From positions 62,001 to 126,000 of the forward strand of contig JAFKGD010000008.1 of the NCBI GenBank assembly GCA_017307855.1: DNA of 64,000 nt. The letters run 5' to 3'. Numbering within the stretch: position 1 is the stretch's first letter; each line of letters begins with the position of its first letter. Shown here piece by piece: positions 29,276 through 38,353 of the stretch. Origin of the DNA: Burkholderiales bacterium (GTDB lineage Bacteria > Pseudomonadota > Gammaproteobacteria > Burkholderiales > Burkholderiaceae_C). Position numbers and translations under genes: made by a program. Under the pieces are notes generated by a model that saw nothing but the letters and a program-made list of their open reading frames with translations, ran no database searches and had not been told where the DNA came from.

Positions 29276-30667
29276 TCAGCGTCCGCGAAGTTCGGCGCCT
29301 TCGTCCGGATCGAGGCGCCAGAACCACAGCAGTGGCAGCAGTGTCATCAGCCCGATGAGGAAGAAGGCCGGCGAGAAGTCGCGCGCCTGCAGGTGGGCCG
29401 AAGTGCCACCGTGCCAGTAGGCCACCAGCGTGACCAGGCCGGCGCCCAGCGTCACACCCAGCGCCTGCGCCAACTGCTGGGCCATGCTGTTGATGGCGGT
29501 GGCGTGGCTCATGCGCGGTTTGGGAATGCGGGTGAACCCCAGCGTGCCCAGCGACACCATGGCCATCGAATTGACCAGGCCGCCGGCCATCAGCGTGACG
29601 AACATCAGCGGGTGTGGCGTCGCCGGCGTGAACAGCCCATAGGCCGCATAGCAGAGACTGCCGGAAATCGTGGCTCCGATCAGCAGGGGCCGGAAGCCGA
29701 AGCGGCGGATCGCTGGTGTCATCACCGCGCGCGTGGCCAGCGAGCCGATGGCCGTGGCCACGGCGATCAGGCCCGATGCGAGCGGTGAGAGGCCGAAACC
29801 CAGCTGCAGCATCAGTGGCAGCAGGAACGGCGAGGCGCCGATGGCGATGCGCAGCGGCATGCCGCCCACGATGACCGCACGGAAGGTCTCGAATCGCAGG
29901 ATGCGCAGATCGATCAGCGGCTCCTCGCGGCGCAGCGCATGCAGCACGTAGCCCGCCAGCAGCGCCAGCCCGGCGGCCGCGCAGCTGGCCTGCAGCACGG
30001 GCGGCACGATGCCTTTGCCCACGGTTTCCAGGGCGCCCAGCGAGAGCGAAAGCCCCAGCGCCAGCAGCGCGAAGCCTTTGAGGTCGAACTTCACGCGCGG
30101 CGACTCCTCGCGCAGGTCTGCGATGAAGCGGCGCGCCAGCCAGATGCCCAGCAGGCCGAACGGGATGTTGACCAGGAAGATCCAGCGCCACGAGGTGTAG
30201 GTGACCAGCGCGCCGCCGAACAGGGGCCCCACCATGCGGCCGATGGTCGGCGGCACGGTGAACCACACCATGGCGCGCACCATCTCGGCCGGCGACACGC
30301 TGCGCAGCAGGATCAGCCGGCCCACCGGCACCATCATCGCGCCGCCCAGGCCCTGCAGCACGCGAAACAGCACCAGTTGCGGCAGCGAGGTCGCCAGCCC
30401 GCACAACGCCGAGCCCAGCGAGAACACGCCGATGGCCCAGCAGAACACGCGACGCGGGCCGTAGCGCTCGGCCAGCCAGCCGCTGATCGGCAGGAAGACC
30501 GCCAGGCTCAGCAGGTAGGAAACGATGGCGAGGTTCAGGTGCAGCGGCTCGACGTCGAGCGAGCTGGCGATGCTGGGCAGCGCCGTGGCCATCACCGACG
30601 TGTCCAGGTTCTGCAGGAACATCGGGCACGCGACGATGAGGGGGACGAGTCGGTCGCGCGCAGCCAT
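29276..30667 (-). CDS. MFS transporter, DHA2 (EmrB/QacA-like) family
   Basis: 463 residues with about 14 hydrophobic segments. The start [30 protein letters not shown] is the DHA2 family signature (motif D1-like [11 protein letters not shown]), and ERYGPRRVF is motif A. Members export drugs or other hydrophobic compounds by proton antiport. It is divergent from aroC across 57 bases. Substrate unknown. Confidence 0.9.
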   Translation of the reverse strand: MAARDRLVPLIVACPMFLQNLDTSVMATALPSIASSLDVEPLHLNLAIVSYLLSLAVFLPISGWLAERYGPRRVFCWAIGVFSLGSALCGLATSLPQLVLFRVLQGLGGAMMVPVGRLILLRSVSPAEMVRAMVWFTVPPTIGRMVGPLFGGALVTYTSWRWIFLVNIPFGLLGIWLARRFIADLREESPRVKFDLKGFALLALGLSLSLGALETVGKGIVPPVLQASCAAAGLALLAGYVLHALRREEPLIDLRILRFETFRAVIVGGMPLRIAIGASPFLLPLMLQLGFGLSPLASGLIAVATAIGSLATRAVMTPAIRRFGFRPLLIGATISGSLCYAAYGLFTPATPHPLMFVTLMAGGLVNSMAMVSLGTLGFTRIPKPRMSHATAINSMAQQLAQALGVTLGAGLVTLVAYWHGGTSAHLQARDFSPAFFLIGLMTLLPLLWFWRLDPDEGAELRGR

Positions 30668-30711
30668 GCGGCGATTCTAGGTGTGGGCGCGGAGGCGGAT
30701 GAGGGCTCTGG

Positions 30712-30717
30712 GATAAT
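30712..30717 (+). promoter_or_regulatory. candidate -10 box at the aroC start
   Basis: GATAAT (5 of 6 to consensus) ends 7 bases before the aroC ATG, so the transcript would start at the ATG itself. No Shine-Dalgarno sequence is seen, consistent with a leaderless message. Confidence 0.35.
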
Positions 30718-30724
30718 CCGGCGC

Positions 30725-31822
30725 ATGAGCGGCAATACCCTGGGCACCCTGTTTGCAGTCACCAATTTCGGCGAGTCCCATGGCCCGGCCATCGGCTGTG
30801 TCATCGACGGCTGCCCCCCGGGGCTCGAATTGTCGGAGGCCGACATCCAGGCCGAGCTCGACCGCCGCCGCCCGGGAACCAGCCGCCACGTCACGCAGCG
30901 CAACGAGCCCGATGCCGTGGAGATCCTCTCGGGCGTGTACGAGGGCCGGACCACGGGCACGCCCATCGGCCTGCTGATCCGCAACACCGACCAGCGCAGC
31001 AAGGACTACTCGGCCATCGCCCAGAGCTTCCGTCCAGGCCATGCCGACTACACCTATTTCCAGAAGTACGGCATCCGCGATCCGCGCGGCGGCGGGCGGT
31101 CGTCGGCGCGCCTGACGGCGCCCACGGTGGCCGCGGGCGCGGTGGCGCGCAAGTGGCTGCGCGAGCAGATGGGCATCCAGTTCCGCGGCTGCATGACGCA
31201 GATCGGCGAGGTGCCGATCCCGTTCGAGAGCTGGGAGCACGTGCCGAACAACCCGTTCTATGCGCCGGTAGCCGACGTGTCGCACCTCGAGACCTACATG
31301 GACGCGTTGCGCCGCGCCGGCGATTCGTGCGGCGCGCGCATCCGCGTCACGGCCACCGGCATGCCCGTGGGCCTGGGCGAGCCGCTCTATGACCGGCTCG
31401 ATGCCGACATCGCCAAGGCCATGATGGGCCTGAACGCCGTCAAGGGCGTGGAGATCGGCGCGGGCTTCGCCAGCGTGGCGCAGCGCGGCACCACGCACGG
31501 CGATTCGCTCACGCCGGAAGGCTTCGAGAGCAACAACGCGGGCGGCGTGCTGGGCGGCATCAGCACCGGGCAGGACCTGGAGGTGTCGATCGGCATCAAG
31601 CCCACCAGCTCCATCATCAGCCCGCGCCACTCCATCGACACCACGGGACAGAGCGTCGAGGTGGTGACCAAGGGCCGCCACGACCCGTGCGTGGGCATCC
31701 GCGCCACGCCCATCGCCGAAGCGCTGCTGGCGCTCGTGGTGATGGACCACGTGCTGCGCCACCGCGCGCAGAACGGCGGCGCCGAGCCGCCGCTGGCGCC
31801 CATCCGCGCTTCGTTCCTTTGA
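30725..31822 (+). CDS. aroC: Chorismate synthase
   Basis: Last step of the shikimate pathway: converts 5-enolpyruvylshikimate 3-phosphate to chorismate with reduced FMN. The 365 residues include [18 protein letters not shown] (signature 1), [34 protein letters not shown] and [14 protein letters not shown]. This is the biosynthetic enzyme, unrelated in regulation to the catabolic AroE-like genes further right. The next gene begins inside its stop codon. Confidence 0.97.
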   Translation: MSGNTLGTLFAVTNFGESHGPAIGCVIDGCPPGLELSEADIQAELDRRRPGTSRHVTQRNEPDAVEILSGVYEGRTTGTPIGLLIRNTDQRSKDYSAIAQSFRPGHADYTYFQKYGIRDPRGGGRSSARLTAPTVAAGAVARKWLREQMGIQFRGCMTQIGEVPIPFESWEHVPNNPFYAPVADVSHLETYMDALRRAGDSCGARIRVTATGMPVGLGEPLYDRLDADIAKAMMGLNAVKGVEIGAGFASVAQRGTTHGDSLTPEGFESNNAGGVLGGISTGQDLEVSIGIKPTSSIISPRHSIDTTGQSVEVVTKGRHDPCVGIRATPIAEALLALVVMDHVLRHRAQNGGAEPPLAPIRASFL

Positions 31823-33009
31823 GCTCGGGCACGGCCGCCAGCGACGGCGCGGGGCAGCGCCAGCTGGTGCCGTTCGCCGCGCTGTCGGCAAGCTACTTCG
31901 CCCACATCGGCTTCTTCAACCCGTACCTGCCGCTGTGGCTGCAGCACCTGGGGCTGCCGCTGCTGACCATCAGCCTGCTGACCTCGGTGCAGTCGTTCAC
32001 GCGCGTGTTCGCGCCGTATGCGTGGGGCGCTTTGAGCGACCGCACGGGCGAGCGCGTGCGCCTGCTGCGCTACAGCGCGGGCGCAGCGCTGCTGGCATCG
32101 GCCGGGCTGTGGTGGGGGCAGGGCGGCGCCGGGTGGCTGGCCTTCGTGCTGCTGGTACTGTTTCTTCACACCAGTTCGATGATGTCGCTCACCGAAGCCG
32201 CCATGGCGCACCTGGTAGCGGGCGACTGGGGACGCTACGGCCGCATGCGGCTGTGGGGATCGGCGGGCTTTCTCGTCACGGTGTTCGTCGCGGGGGCCTG
32301 GTTCGACCGATTCGGCATGGGCCACTTCCCGGGCTGGGCCGGCTTCAGCCTGCTGCTGGTGTTGGCGGCCACGCTGCGCCTGCCCGACGTGCGCGAGACG
32401 CCCGCGCACCATGCAGCCGCGCACGAGCCCGTGGGGCCGGTGCTGCGCCAGCCGGCGGTGCGCTGGTTCCTCGCCGCGCTGCTGTGCCACGTGATGGCGC
32501 ACTTCTCCATCTACGCATTCCTCTCGCTCTACCTGGATTCGATCGGCTACGGCAAGGGTCTGATCGGCCTGCTGTGGGCGCTGTCCGTGGTGATGGAGAT
32601 CGGCTGGTTCTTCCTGCAGGGCCGGGTGATCGGCGCGCTGCCGCTCACGCGCTGGCTCGCACTGTGCGGCGTGGCCATGGTGGCGCGCATGCTGCTCACG
32701 GGCTGGGCGGGCGACGTCCTGCTGGCCATCGTGATCGCGCAGTTCCTGCATGCGTTCACCTTCGGCGCGCATCACGCGGCCAGCATTGCGCTGGTGTCGC
32801 AGTACTTCCCCGGCCGCCTGCGCGGGCGTGGTCAGGCGCTGTTCACCGTCACCGGCTACGGCGTGGGCGGCATGGTGGGCGTGCTGGGTGGCGGCGCCAT
32901 CGCCTCGCGCTGGGGCTTCGAAGCCATGTTCGGCGCGGCCACCGTGCTGGCGCTGCTGGGCACGGCCTGCGCATGGCGGGTGCAGCGCTTCGGCAACCCC
33001 GCGCGCTGA
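31819..33009 (+). CDS. MFS transporter (3-phenylpropionate/nucleoside-permease-like group)
   Basis: About 396 residues with 12 hydrophobic segments. [25 protein letters not shown] at the start and [19 protein letters not shown] (MFS loop 2-3) fit the PPP/HcaT-like group. No ATG fits: the first Met-equivalent choice is TTG at 31,819, overlapping the aroC stop (TTGA); a GTG at 31,867 is the alternative, giving 380 residues. The long upstream frame only covers aroC. The stop lies inside the first copy of a tandem repeat. Substrate unknown. Confidence 0.82.
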   Translation: MSSGTAASDGAGQRQLVPFAALSASYFAHIGFFNPYLPLWLQHLGLPLLTISLLTSVQSFTRVFAPYAWGALSDRTGERVRLLRYSAGAALLASAGLWWGQGGAGWLAFVLLVLFLHTSSMMSLTEAAMAHLVAGDWGRYGRMRLWGSAGFLVTVFVAGAWFDRFGMGHFPGWAGFSLLLVLAATLRLPDVRETPAHHAAAHEPVGPVLRQPAVRWFLAALLCHVMAHFSIYAFLSLYLDSIGYGKGLIGLLWALSVVMEIGWFFLQGRVIGALPLTRWLALCGVAMVARMLLTGWAGDVLLAIVIAQFLHAFTFGAHHAASIALVSQYFPGRLRGRGQALFTVTGYGVGGMVGVLGGGAIASRWGFEAMFGAATVLALLGTACAWRVQRFGNPAR

Positions 33010-33102
33010 CCGCGCAGCGGTCACGCCCCGGCTTCGCCGGGGCCCTGCGCGAGTGCCCCCTCGGGGGGCAGCGAGCTACACGAAGTGAGCGAGCGTGGGG
33101 GC
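33005..33102. repeat. dispersed hairpin repeat, copy 4 (tandem unit A)
   Basis: A 98-base unit: GCTGACCGCGCAGCGGTCACG, then CCCCGGCTTCGCCGGGG hairpin, then CCCCCTCGGGGGG hairpin and the tail AGCTACACGAAGTGAGCGAGCGTGGGGG. It begins at the last codons of the upstream MFS gene and covers its stop. It is almost identical to the next unit. Confidence 0.9.
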
Positions 33103-33115
33103 CGACAACCTCGAC

Positions 33116-33214
33116 GCTGACCGCGCAACGGTCACGCCCCGGCTTCGCCGGGGCCCTGCGCGAGTGCCCCCTCGGGGGGGCAGCGAGCTACACGAAGTGA
33201 GCGAGCGTGGGGGC
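33116..33214. repeat. dispersed hairpin repeat, copy 5 (tandem unit B)
   Basis: Second copy of the preceding unit with period 111. Only one base change (GCAACGG for GCAGCGG) and one extra G in the G run are seen, implying recent duplication. Between convergent MFS and EamA genes, the hairpins may stop transcription from both sides. Confidence 0.9.
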
Positions 33215-33224
33215 AAAGAAAATC

Positions 33225-34121
33225 TCAAGGTTCGGGCGGCGCGGCGCGGAACGGATTGAATCCCGTCACCAGCGCCGTGGCCAGCAGCACCAGCAGGCAG
33301 CCCGGCAGCATGCCGGCCGTGACGGGCTCGCCCAGGAACAGCCCGCCCCAGGTCACGCCGAAAAACGGGATCATGAACGCGGCCGACGTGGCCGCGCTGG
33401 CCGATATCTCGCGCATCAGCCGCATGCTGATCCAGTACATGAAGCCCGAGGTGAACGTGCCCAGCACCAGCAACGCGACAGCAGCCTCGGGCGTGACGCG
33501 TGCGGACGACGCGGTGCCCGCCAGTGGCAGGGCCAGCATGGCGGCGGCGGCCACGTGCACGGCGGCCGAGGCCGCCAGCGGCTCGTGGCGTTGTGTGGCG
33601 CGCTTCATGAGGATGGCGCCGATGCCGTAGCTGGCCGCGCCGGCCGTGCAGGCCAGCGCGGCCAGCACCACCGGCCAGGTGGCGGCGATGGGACCGAGCT
33701 GCACCAGCAGCGCCACGCCCGAGAAACCTACGCCGCAGCCCAGCAGGCGGCGTGTCGTCAGGCGTTCCTCGCCCAGCAGCGCCGCACCCAGCACGCCGAA
33801 CAGCGGCGCGGTGGCATTGAGCACGGCCGAGTAGCCGGCCGGCAGCACCAGGGCCGCGAGGTTGAACAGCACGAACGGTGCGGCCACGGTGAGCAGCGCG
33901 ACCACCGCCAGCCGGGGCCATGCCGCGCGCGCGGGCCAGTGCTGGCGCAGCAGGCGCATCAGCAGGCCCAGCACCAGCGATGCGAGGATGCAGCGCACGC
34001 CGGCGACCACCCAGGGCCCCAGTGCCGGGCTGGCGATGCGCAGCAGGGGAAACGACGCGCCCCACAGGGCGGACATGGCGATGAGCTGGAGGAAGTGGCG
34101 CGTGTGCATGCAGCCGGCCAT
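33225..34121 (-). CDS. EamA/DMT-family permease
   Basis: 298 residues with ten hydrophobic segments in two repeated halves (EamA domains about 10-140 and 155-290). The first begins MSALWGASFPLLRIASPALGPW, typical of the drug/metabolite transporter family. ATG at 34,119 is used; MHTRHF at 34,107 is an alternative. It is the last gene of the leftward module-1 operon, 36 bases after the TIM-barrel gene, and may carry the pathway's substrate or a product. Substrate unknown. Confidence 0.86.
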   Translation of the reverse strand: MAGCMHTRHFLQLIAMSALWGASFPLLRIASPALGPWVVAGVRCILASLVLGLLMRLLRQHWPARAAWPRLAVVALLTVAAPFVLFNLAALVLPAGYSAVLNATAPLFGVLGAALLGEERLTTRRLLGCGVGFSGVALLVQLGPIAATWPVVLAALACTAGAASYGIGAILMKRATQRHEPLAASAAVHVAAAAMLALPLAGTASSARVTPEAAVALLVLGTFTSGFMYWISMRLMREISASAATSAAFMIPFFGVTWGGLFLGEPVTAGMLPGCLLVLLATALVTGFNPFRAAPPEP

Positions 34122-34157
34122 TGTCGGGCCGGCGCGGTTTCCCGTGCCGTGCGCAGG

Positions 34158-34982
34158 TCAGGCGGGCGGGTCGAGCACGGCGCGCGCCGCGGCCAGCGCC
34201 TGCCGCGCGAACTCGATCGGCGGCAGCGCCGCCTGGCGCTGCAGGTGCGGGATCTCCACGCTCACCGGCAGGCCCGCGGGCAGCGCGCCAAACAGGCCAC
34301 GCAGGTCGATGCCGCCTTCGCCGGGCATCAGCCGTTCGCTGCGCGCGGTGTGCACCAGTTCGTCGTCGGTGAAGCGGTGACCCGGCGGCGCCGGTGCATC
34401 GCAGGCCTGCGCGTAGTGCAGCAGGTCGCGCGGCAGCGCCGCGATGTCGGCCAGCGTGGTGCCGCTGCGTGCGTAGTGCAGCGCATCGACCAGCACGCCC
34501 GCGTTGGACGGGTGGCCGGCGGCACGCACCACGGCCAGCGCCTCGCGCGCGGTCTTCACGGCGGTCCAGGGCATGAATTCGAGGTCGGCCGTGAGGCCGC
34601 GCGGCGCCATGGCTTCGCACAGGCGTGCGTAGCTGTCGGCCAGCCGCGCGGTGTCGGTGTCGTCGGCGGCCACCAGCACGGCGCGCGCGCCGATGGCCTG
34701 GCCCACGTCGAGCATCGGCAGGTGTGCCGTCACGTCGAAGCGCTCGCCGATGCGGATGATCTCCAGGTCGAACACGCCGGTGCCCGTGTCGGCCATCACG
34801 GCCTTGAGTTCGGCCAGCTCGGCCGGCGCATCCACCAGCGCCTGATAGGGCGTGCCCGGCAGGTTGGCGGCAATGCGCAGGCCCACGAAGCCGTAGCCGA
34901 TGGCATGGGCCGTGCGCAGCATCTCGGCCGCACGCAATGTTGGCGTGGTGAGGTAGGCCAGCGACCAGGCGCGTGTCGTCAT
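34158..34982 (-). CDS. Sugar phosphate isomerase/epimerase-type TIM barrel (3-dehydroshikimate dehydratase-like fold)
   Basis: 274-residue TIM barrel of the AP endonuclease 2 / xylose-isomerase-like family. The four metal ligands expected are visible in order: Glu135 (ADLEFMPW), Asp166 (VLVDALHY), Gln192 (HYAQACD) and Glu243 (SVEIPH). The same Glu-Asp-Gln-Glu set occurs in the module-2 protein at 48,604. It could be an epimerase, a dehydratase or a lyase for a hydroxylated ring acid. It is in the leftward module-1 operon, 10 bases after the NIPSNAP gene. Confidence 0.85.
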   Translation of the reverse strand: MTTRAWSLAYLTTPTLRAAEMLRTAHAIGYGFVGLRIAANLPGTPYQALVDAPAELAELKAVMADTGTGVFDLEIIRIGERFDVTAHLPMLDVGQAIGARAVLVAADDTDTARLADSYARLCEAMAPRGLTADLEFMPWTAVKTAREALAVVRAAGHPSNAGVLVDALHYARSGTTLADIAALPRDLLHYAQACDAPAPPGHRFTDDELVHTARSERLMPGEGGIDLRGLFGALPAGLPVSVEIPHLQRQAALPPIEFARQALAAARAVLDPPA

Positions 34983-34992
34983 CGGGCCGGCC

Positions 34993-35619
34993 TCACTGCA
35001 GCGGCGACACGGCCGTGGCCATGGCGATGGTGGAATGCATGTCGGTGGTCAGGAACGACGGTCCGCCCTTGGGCGGCCAGATGCCCTGCGCCACGGCGTC
35101 GGCGCGGGCCTTGCCGCGCGCTTCCACCGTGGGGTATGCCCAGATGTTGGTGAAGCGCGGCACGCCGTCCAGCGCCACCATGGCCACCACGCAGGGCGAT
35201 ACCTTTTCGCGTGCGGGAATGGCCTCGCGCCACAGGTCGATGGTCGGCTGCATGCCGCCGGGCCGGAACCCGTAGGTGCGGATTTCATAGACGGGCCCCC
35301 GCACGCCGCTTTCGGCGCTGGGCCGCACGGCCTTCATCCACGGGAAGCCGCGATAGCCCTGCAGCTCCAGCGACACGGCGAGCTCGCCGCAGCCGAAGGG
35401 CGAGGCCGAGGCCAGCGTGCGCTCGCGCTCGGCCTCCAGTGCGTTCAGGTCGGCGAAGCCACGCAGCACCAGCATCTGGTTGAGCCGCCCGATGTCGGTG
35501 AACCAGCAGCCCAGCAGTTCGCCTCCGGCATCGGCTGCGGTGGCGAATTGCTGCACGGCCGTGGCGGCCGTGCCGGCGCTGCCGAACGGAAGGGTGAGGG
35601 TGGCGAGCTGGTAGTACAT
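34993..35619 (-). CDS. NIPSNAP-family protein
   Basis: 208 residues with two ferredoxin-like NIPSNAP units (about 1-95 and 105-205). The second shows the family pattern VYEIRTYGFRPGGMQPTIDLWREAI and FTNIWAYPTVEARGKAR. Such proteins often accompany catabolic enzymes in Burkholderiales, but a defined reaction is not established. It lies between the flavoenzyme and TIM-barrel genes of module 1. Confidence 0.85.
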   Translation of the reverse strand: MYYQLATLTLPFGSAGTAATAVQQFATAADAGGELLGCWFTDIGRLNQMLVLRGFADLNALEAERERTLASASPFGCGELAVSLELQGYRGFPWMKAVRPSAESGVRGPVYEIRTYGFRPGGMQPTIDLWREAIPAREKVSPCVVAMVALDGVPRFTNIWAYPTVEARGKARADAVAQGIWPPKGGPSFLTTDMHSTIAMATAVSPLQ

Positions 35620-35650
35620 GGTGTGTCGGTCCGTTGGAAGAAGGAGAGGA

Positions 35651-37357
35651 TCAGTGGCCGGCCGCCGCAGCGTGCTGCGCCGCGAGGAAGCCGAACGTCA
35701 TGGCCGGCCCGAGCGTGATGCCGCCACTGGGGTAGTGGCCCTGCATGATGCTGGCCATGTCGTTGCCGGCGGCGTAGAGCCCGGCGATGGGCGCGCCGTC
35801 GGCGCCCAGCACGCGCGCCTGCGCATCGCAGGCCAGGCCCGCGAAGGTGCCCAGGCTGCCGGGCACCACGCGCACGGCGTAGTAGGGGCCGCGCGCGAGC
35901 GGGGCCATGCAGGGGTTTGGCAGGCCGCGCGAGGCGTCGCCCTGCACGCGGTTGTAGGGCGTCTCGCCCTTGGCGAAGTCATCGTCGTGGCCGGAGCGCG
36001 CCTGCGCGTTGTATCGCTCCACGGTGGCTTCGAGGGCCGCTGCGTCGATGCCGCACTGCGCCGCCAGCGCCGCCAGCGTCGGCGCGCGCTGCAGGTAACC
36101 GCTGGCCAGGTGCGTCGCCAGCGGCATCGGCGCCGGCTTGGCGGCACCCAGGCCGTAGCGGCGCACGAATGCGTGGTCGGCGACCAGCCAGGCCTGCACG
36201 GGCTGGCCCGTTGGGGTGGCGTCGATGAGCGCGCGCGTGAAGTCGTAGTAGGAGTCCGCCTCGCTCACGAAGCGCCGGCCGGCCGCGGTGACCGCGATCA
36301 CACCCGGCTTGGCACGCTCGATGAGGTGCGGGAAATGCGCCACGCTGCCATCGGCGCGCGGCACCAGCGACACGGGCGCCAGGGCCGCGGCGTGAGCGAG
36401 ATCGCCGCGCACGCGCGCGCCGGCGCGCTCGCCCATCCGCAGGCCGTCGCCGGTGGCGCTGCGTGCGGCGGCCGACCAGTGTTCGTGGCCCGTGGGCGCG
36501 TGCGGCAGCAGGTCGCGCTTGCGCGCCGTGTCGTGGGGGAAGCCACCGCAGGCCAGCACCACGCCGCGCGCGGCGCGGATGTCGCGCCACGCGCCGTCAG
36601 CGCCCTGCACGCGCGCGCCGTTCACGCGACCCTCTTCGTCACGCAGCAGCTCGCGCGCGGCCGTGTCCAGCAGCATCGCCACGCCGGCTTCGAAGGCCGA
36701 GGCGGCCAGCGCGGCCACCAGCGCGTTGCCGTTGACCAGCCGCTGGCCCCGGCCGTGCACCAGCCGGTCGCGCGCATGCGCCAGCACGCGCCGCGCCACG
36801 TAGAAGAACGAGCGCGGTGCGTGCAGCGCATTCAGGTAATGCCGCAACTCGGCCCCCGACGCGATGCCCATGCCCCACAGCGTCGTCTCGGCCAGCGGCG
36901 GCTTGAGCTGCGCCAGCCGAGGGCCCAGGCGCCTGCCGTCGAACGGCGCGGCGCAGACCGAGCGACCGCCGGTGGCCGCATGCGGCTGGCGCCCGTGGAA
37001 GTCGGGCACTGCATTGCCGTCGATGAACTGCAGCGCGGTGTGGCGGCGAAAGAACTCCACCATGCGCGGCGCAGCGTCCAGATACGCGCGGGCGCGGGGC
37101 TCGTCGAAACGCGCACCGAGCTCCTCGCGCAGGTAGGCCAGCGGCGCTTCGGCGGGTTCGTCGATGCCGGCTTCTCGCGCCAGCGGATTGCGCGGCACCC
37201 ACATCCAGCCGCCCGACCAGGCCGTGGTGCCGCCGTACTGCGGCTCCTTCTCGACCACGATGACCGACAGGCCCAGATGCGCGGCCGTGACGGCCGCCGA
37301 CAGGCCGCCCGCGCCCGAGCCGACGACCAGCAGGTCGCACTGCAGTTCGGCACTCAT
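35651..37357 (-). CDS. FAD-dependent oxidoreductase, 3-ketosteroid dehydrogenase / fumarate reductase type
   Basis: 568-residue flavoprotein of the FAD_binding_2 family. The dinucleotide fold is LLVVGSGAGGLSAAV (9-23) with acidic EKEPQYGGTTAWSGGWMWVP after it. The C-terminus carries YYAVRVVPGSLGTFAGL and HYPSGGITLGPAMTFG, where the Tyr and Gly match the catalytic region of 3-ketosteroid delta-1-dehydrogenases. It probably removes two hydrogens next to a ring carbonyl. It has no signal peptide. It lies 34 bases after the IclR gene in the leftward operon. The true substrate is unknown; see its relative at 39,163. Confidence 0.88.
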   Translation of the reverse strand: MSAELQCDLLVVGSGAGGLSAAVTAAHLGLSVIVVEKEPQYGGTTAWSGGWMWVPRNPLAREAGIDEPAEAPLAYLREELGARFDEPRARAYLDAAPRMVEFFRRHTALQFIDGNAVPDFHGRQPHAATGGRSVCAAPFDGRRLGPRLAQLKPPLAETTLWGMGIASGAELRHYLNALHAPRSFFYVARRVLAHARDRLVHGRGQRLVNGNALVAALAASAFEAGVAMLLDTAARELLRDEEGRVNGARVQGADGAWRDIRAARGVVLACGGFPHDTARKRDLLPHAPTGHEHWSAAARSATGDGLRMGERAGARVRGDLAHAAALAPVSLVPRADGSVAHFPHLIERAKPGVIAVTAAGRRFVSEADSYYDFTRALIDATPTGQPVQAWLVADHAFVRRYGLGAAKPAPMPLATHLASGYLQRAPTLAALAAQCGIDAAALEATVERYNAQARSGHDDDFAKGETPYNRVQGDASRGLPNPCMAPLARGPYYAVRVVPGSLGTFAGLACDAQARVLGADGAPIAGLYAAGNDMASIMQGHYPSGGITLGPAMTFGFLAAQHAAAAGH

Positions 37358-37391
37358 CGCTTGTCGCCCTTCGCTCGAATGCGCAACGTGT

Positions 37392-38225
37392 TCATGGCGC
37401 GTAGATCGCGCGGCGTTCGCCCGCGTCTCCGCCCTGCGCGCCGCTGCGGCTGCGGAAGAAGGGCGACGCGCCGCTGGCGGCGGCCAGCCGGGCGGCCGTG
37501 GCCAGCAATTCGGGCGCGAGGGCGTGCATGCGCTCTTCGGTGAAGCGCGCCGAAGGTCCGGCCACGCTCACCATGCCCAGCGGACGGGGCTGGCCCGAGA
37601 GGCGCACCGGAGCCGCCATGGCCGACAGGCCGGCGGTGTAGGTGTCGACCGTGACGCTGTAGCCGCGCGCGCGGGTGTCCTTCACCGCCTGCATCACGGC
37701 CTGCAGCGAGGTGGGCGCATTGGGCCCGTAGTCGGCCGGATCGCCCAGCCCCTGGCGTGACACCAGCGCCAGCGCCTCGTCGTCGGTCAGTGCCGACATC
37801 AGGGCCCAGCCGGAGGACGAGCACGACAGCCGCGCGTCGCTGCCCATGTCGGGGTCGTAGCGCAGGCCCTGGCGCGCGCCCTGCGACCGCGCCACCCAGG
37901 TGAGCCGGTCGCCGTCCAGCACCGACAGCCGCACCAGTTCGCCCGAGGCGGCGGCCAGGTGGTCCAGCAATGGCTGGCCAATGTCGACGATGCCGGTGTT
38001 GCTGAGGTAGGTGAGGCCCATCGACACCAGCTTCGTCGTGAGCATGTAGTCGCCATGCCCTCGCGTTTGCGTGACGTAGCCGCAGCGCACCAGGTCTGCG
38101 AGCAGGCGGTGGACGGCGCTGTTGGGGATGTCCAGACGCTCGGCGATGACGCTGAGCTCCATGGGCTCGCCCTGCGAGGTCAGCAGTTCGAGGATGCCGA
38201 GGGTGCGTTCGAGGATGCCGTTCAT
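37392..38225 (-). CDS. IclR-family transcriptional regulator (module 1)
   Basis: 277 residues. Winged HTH at about 1-65 (LERTLGILELLTSQGEPMELSVIAERLDIPNSAVHRLLADLVRCGYV), quoted here as successive motif parts, followed by the effector-binding GAF-like domain. The ATG at 38,223-38,225 is used; the frame opens at a TTG 9 bases earlier. It is first in the leftward operon with the flavoenzyme, NIPSNAP, TIM-barrel and EamA genes and divergent from the AroE-like gene. A sequence close to the E. coli IclR box lies in the gap. Confidence 0.9.
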   Translation of the reverse strand: MNGILERTLGILELLTSQGEPMELSVIAERLDIPNSAVHRLLADLVRCGYVTQTRGHGDYMLTTKLVSMGLTYLSNTGIVDIGQPLLDHLAAASGELVRLSVLDGDRLTWVARSQGARQGLRYDPDMGSDARLSCSSSGWALMSALTDDEALALVSRQGLGDPADYGPNAPTSLQAVMQAVKDTRARGYSVTVDTYTAGLSAMAAPVRLSGQPRPLGMVSVAGPSARFTEERMHALAPELLATAARLAAASGASPFFRSRSGAQGGDAGERRAIYAP

Positions 38226-38236
38226 GTCGATCAATT

Positions 38237-38272
38237 TTCCGGAATCATATTCAAAATTGGAAATATTTTCCA
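38237..38272. promoter_or_regulatory. candidate IclR operator region of module 1
   Basis: TGGAAATATTTTCCA (38,258-38,272) differs at one base from the E. coli IclR box TGGAAATNATTTCCA. Two more inverted motifs lie beside it: TTCCGGAA (38,237-38,244) and GAAT-CAT-ATTC (38,242-38,252). The stretch is strikingly A/T-rich for this genome and sits between the divergent iclR and AroE-like genes. Confidence 0.65.
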
Positions 38273-38353
38273 GTCATGCTACATTCGCGCCGCATTCCGG
38301 GGTTCGGCAGCGGCCCGCCCCGTCCCGACGGACCCAGCAAAGAGACAGAAGCC

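Noticed and set aside
33005-33214. Possible CRISPR array or VNTR
   Set aside because: Only two units, 98-99 bases long, with a 13-base spacer and dispersed relatives elsewhere; this is a duplicated intergenic repeat, not CRISPR.
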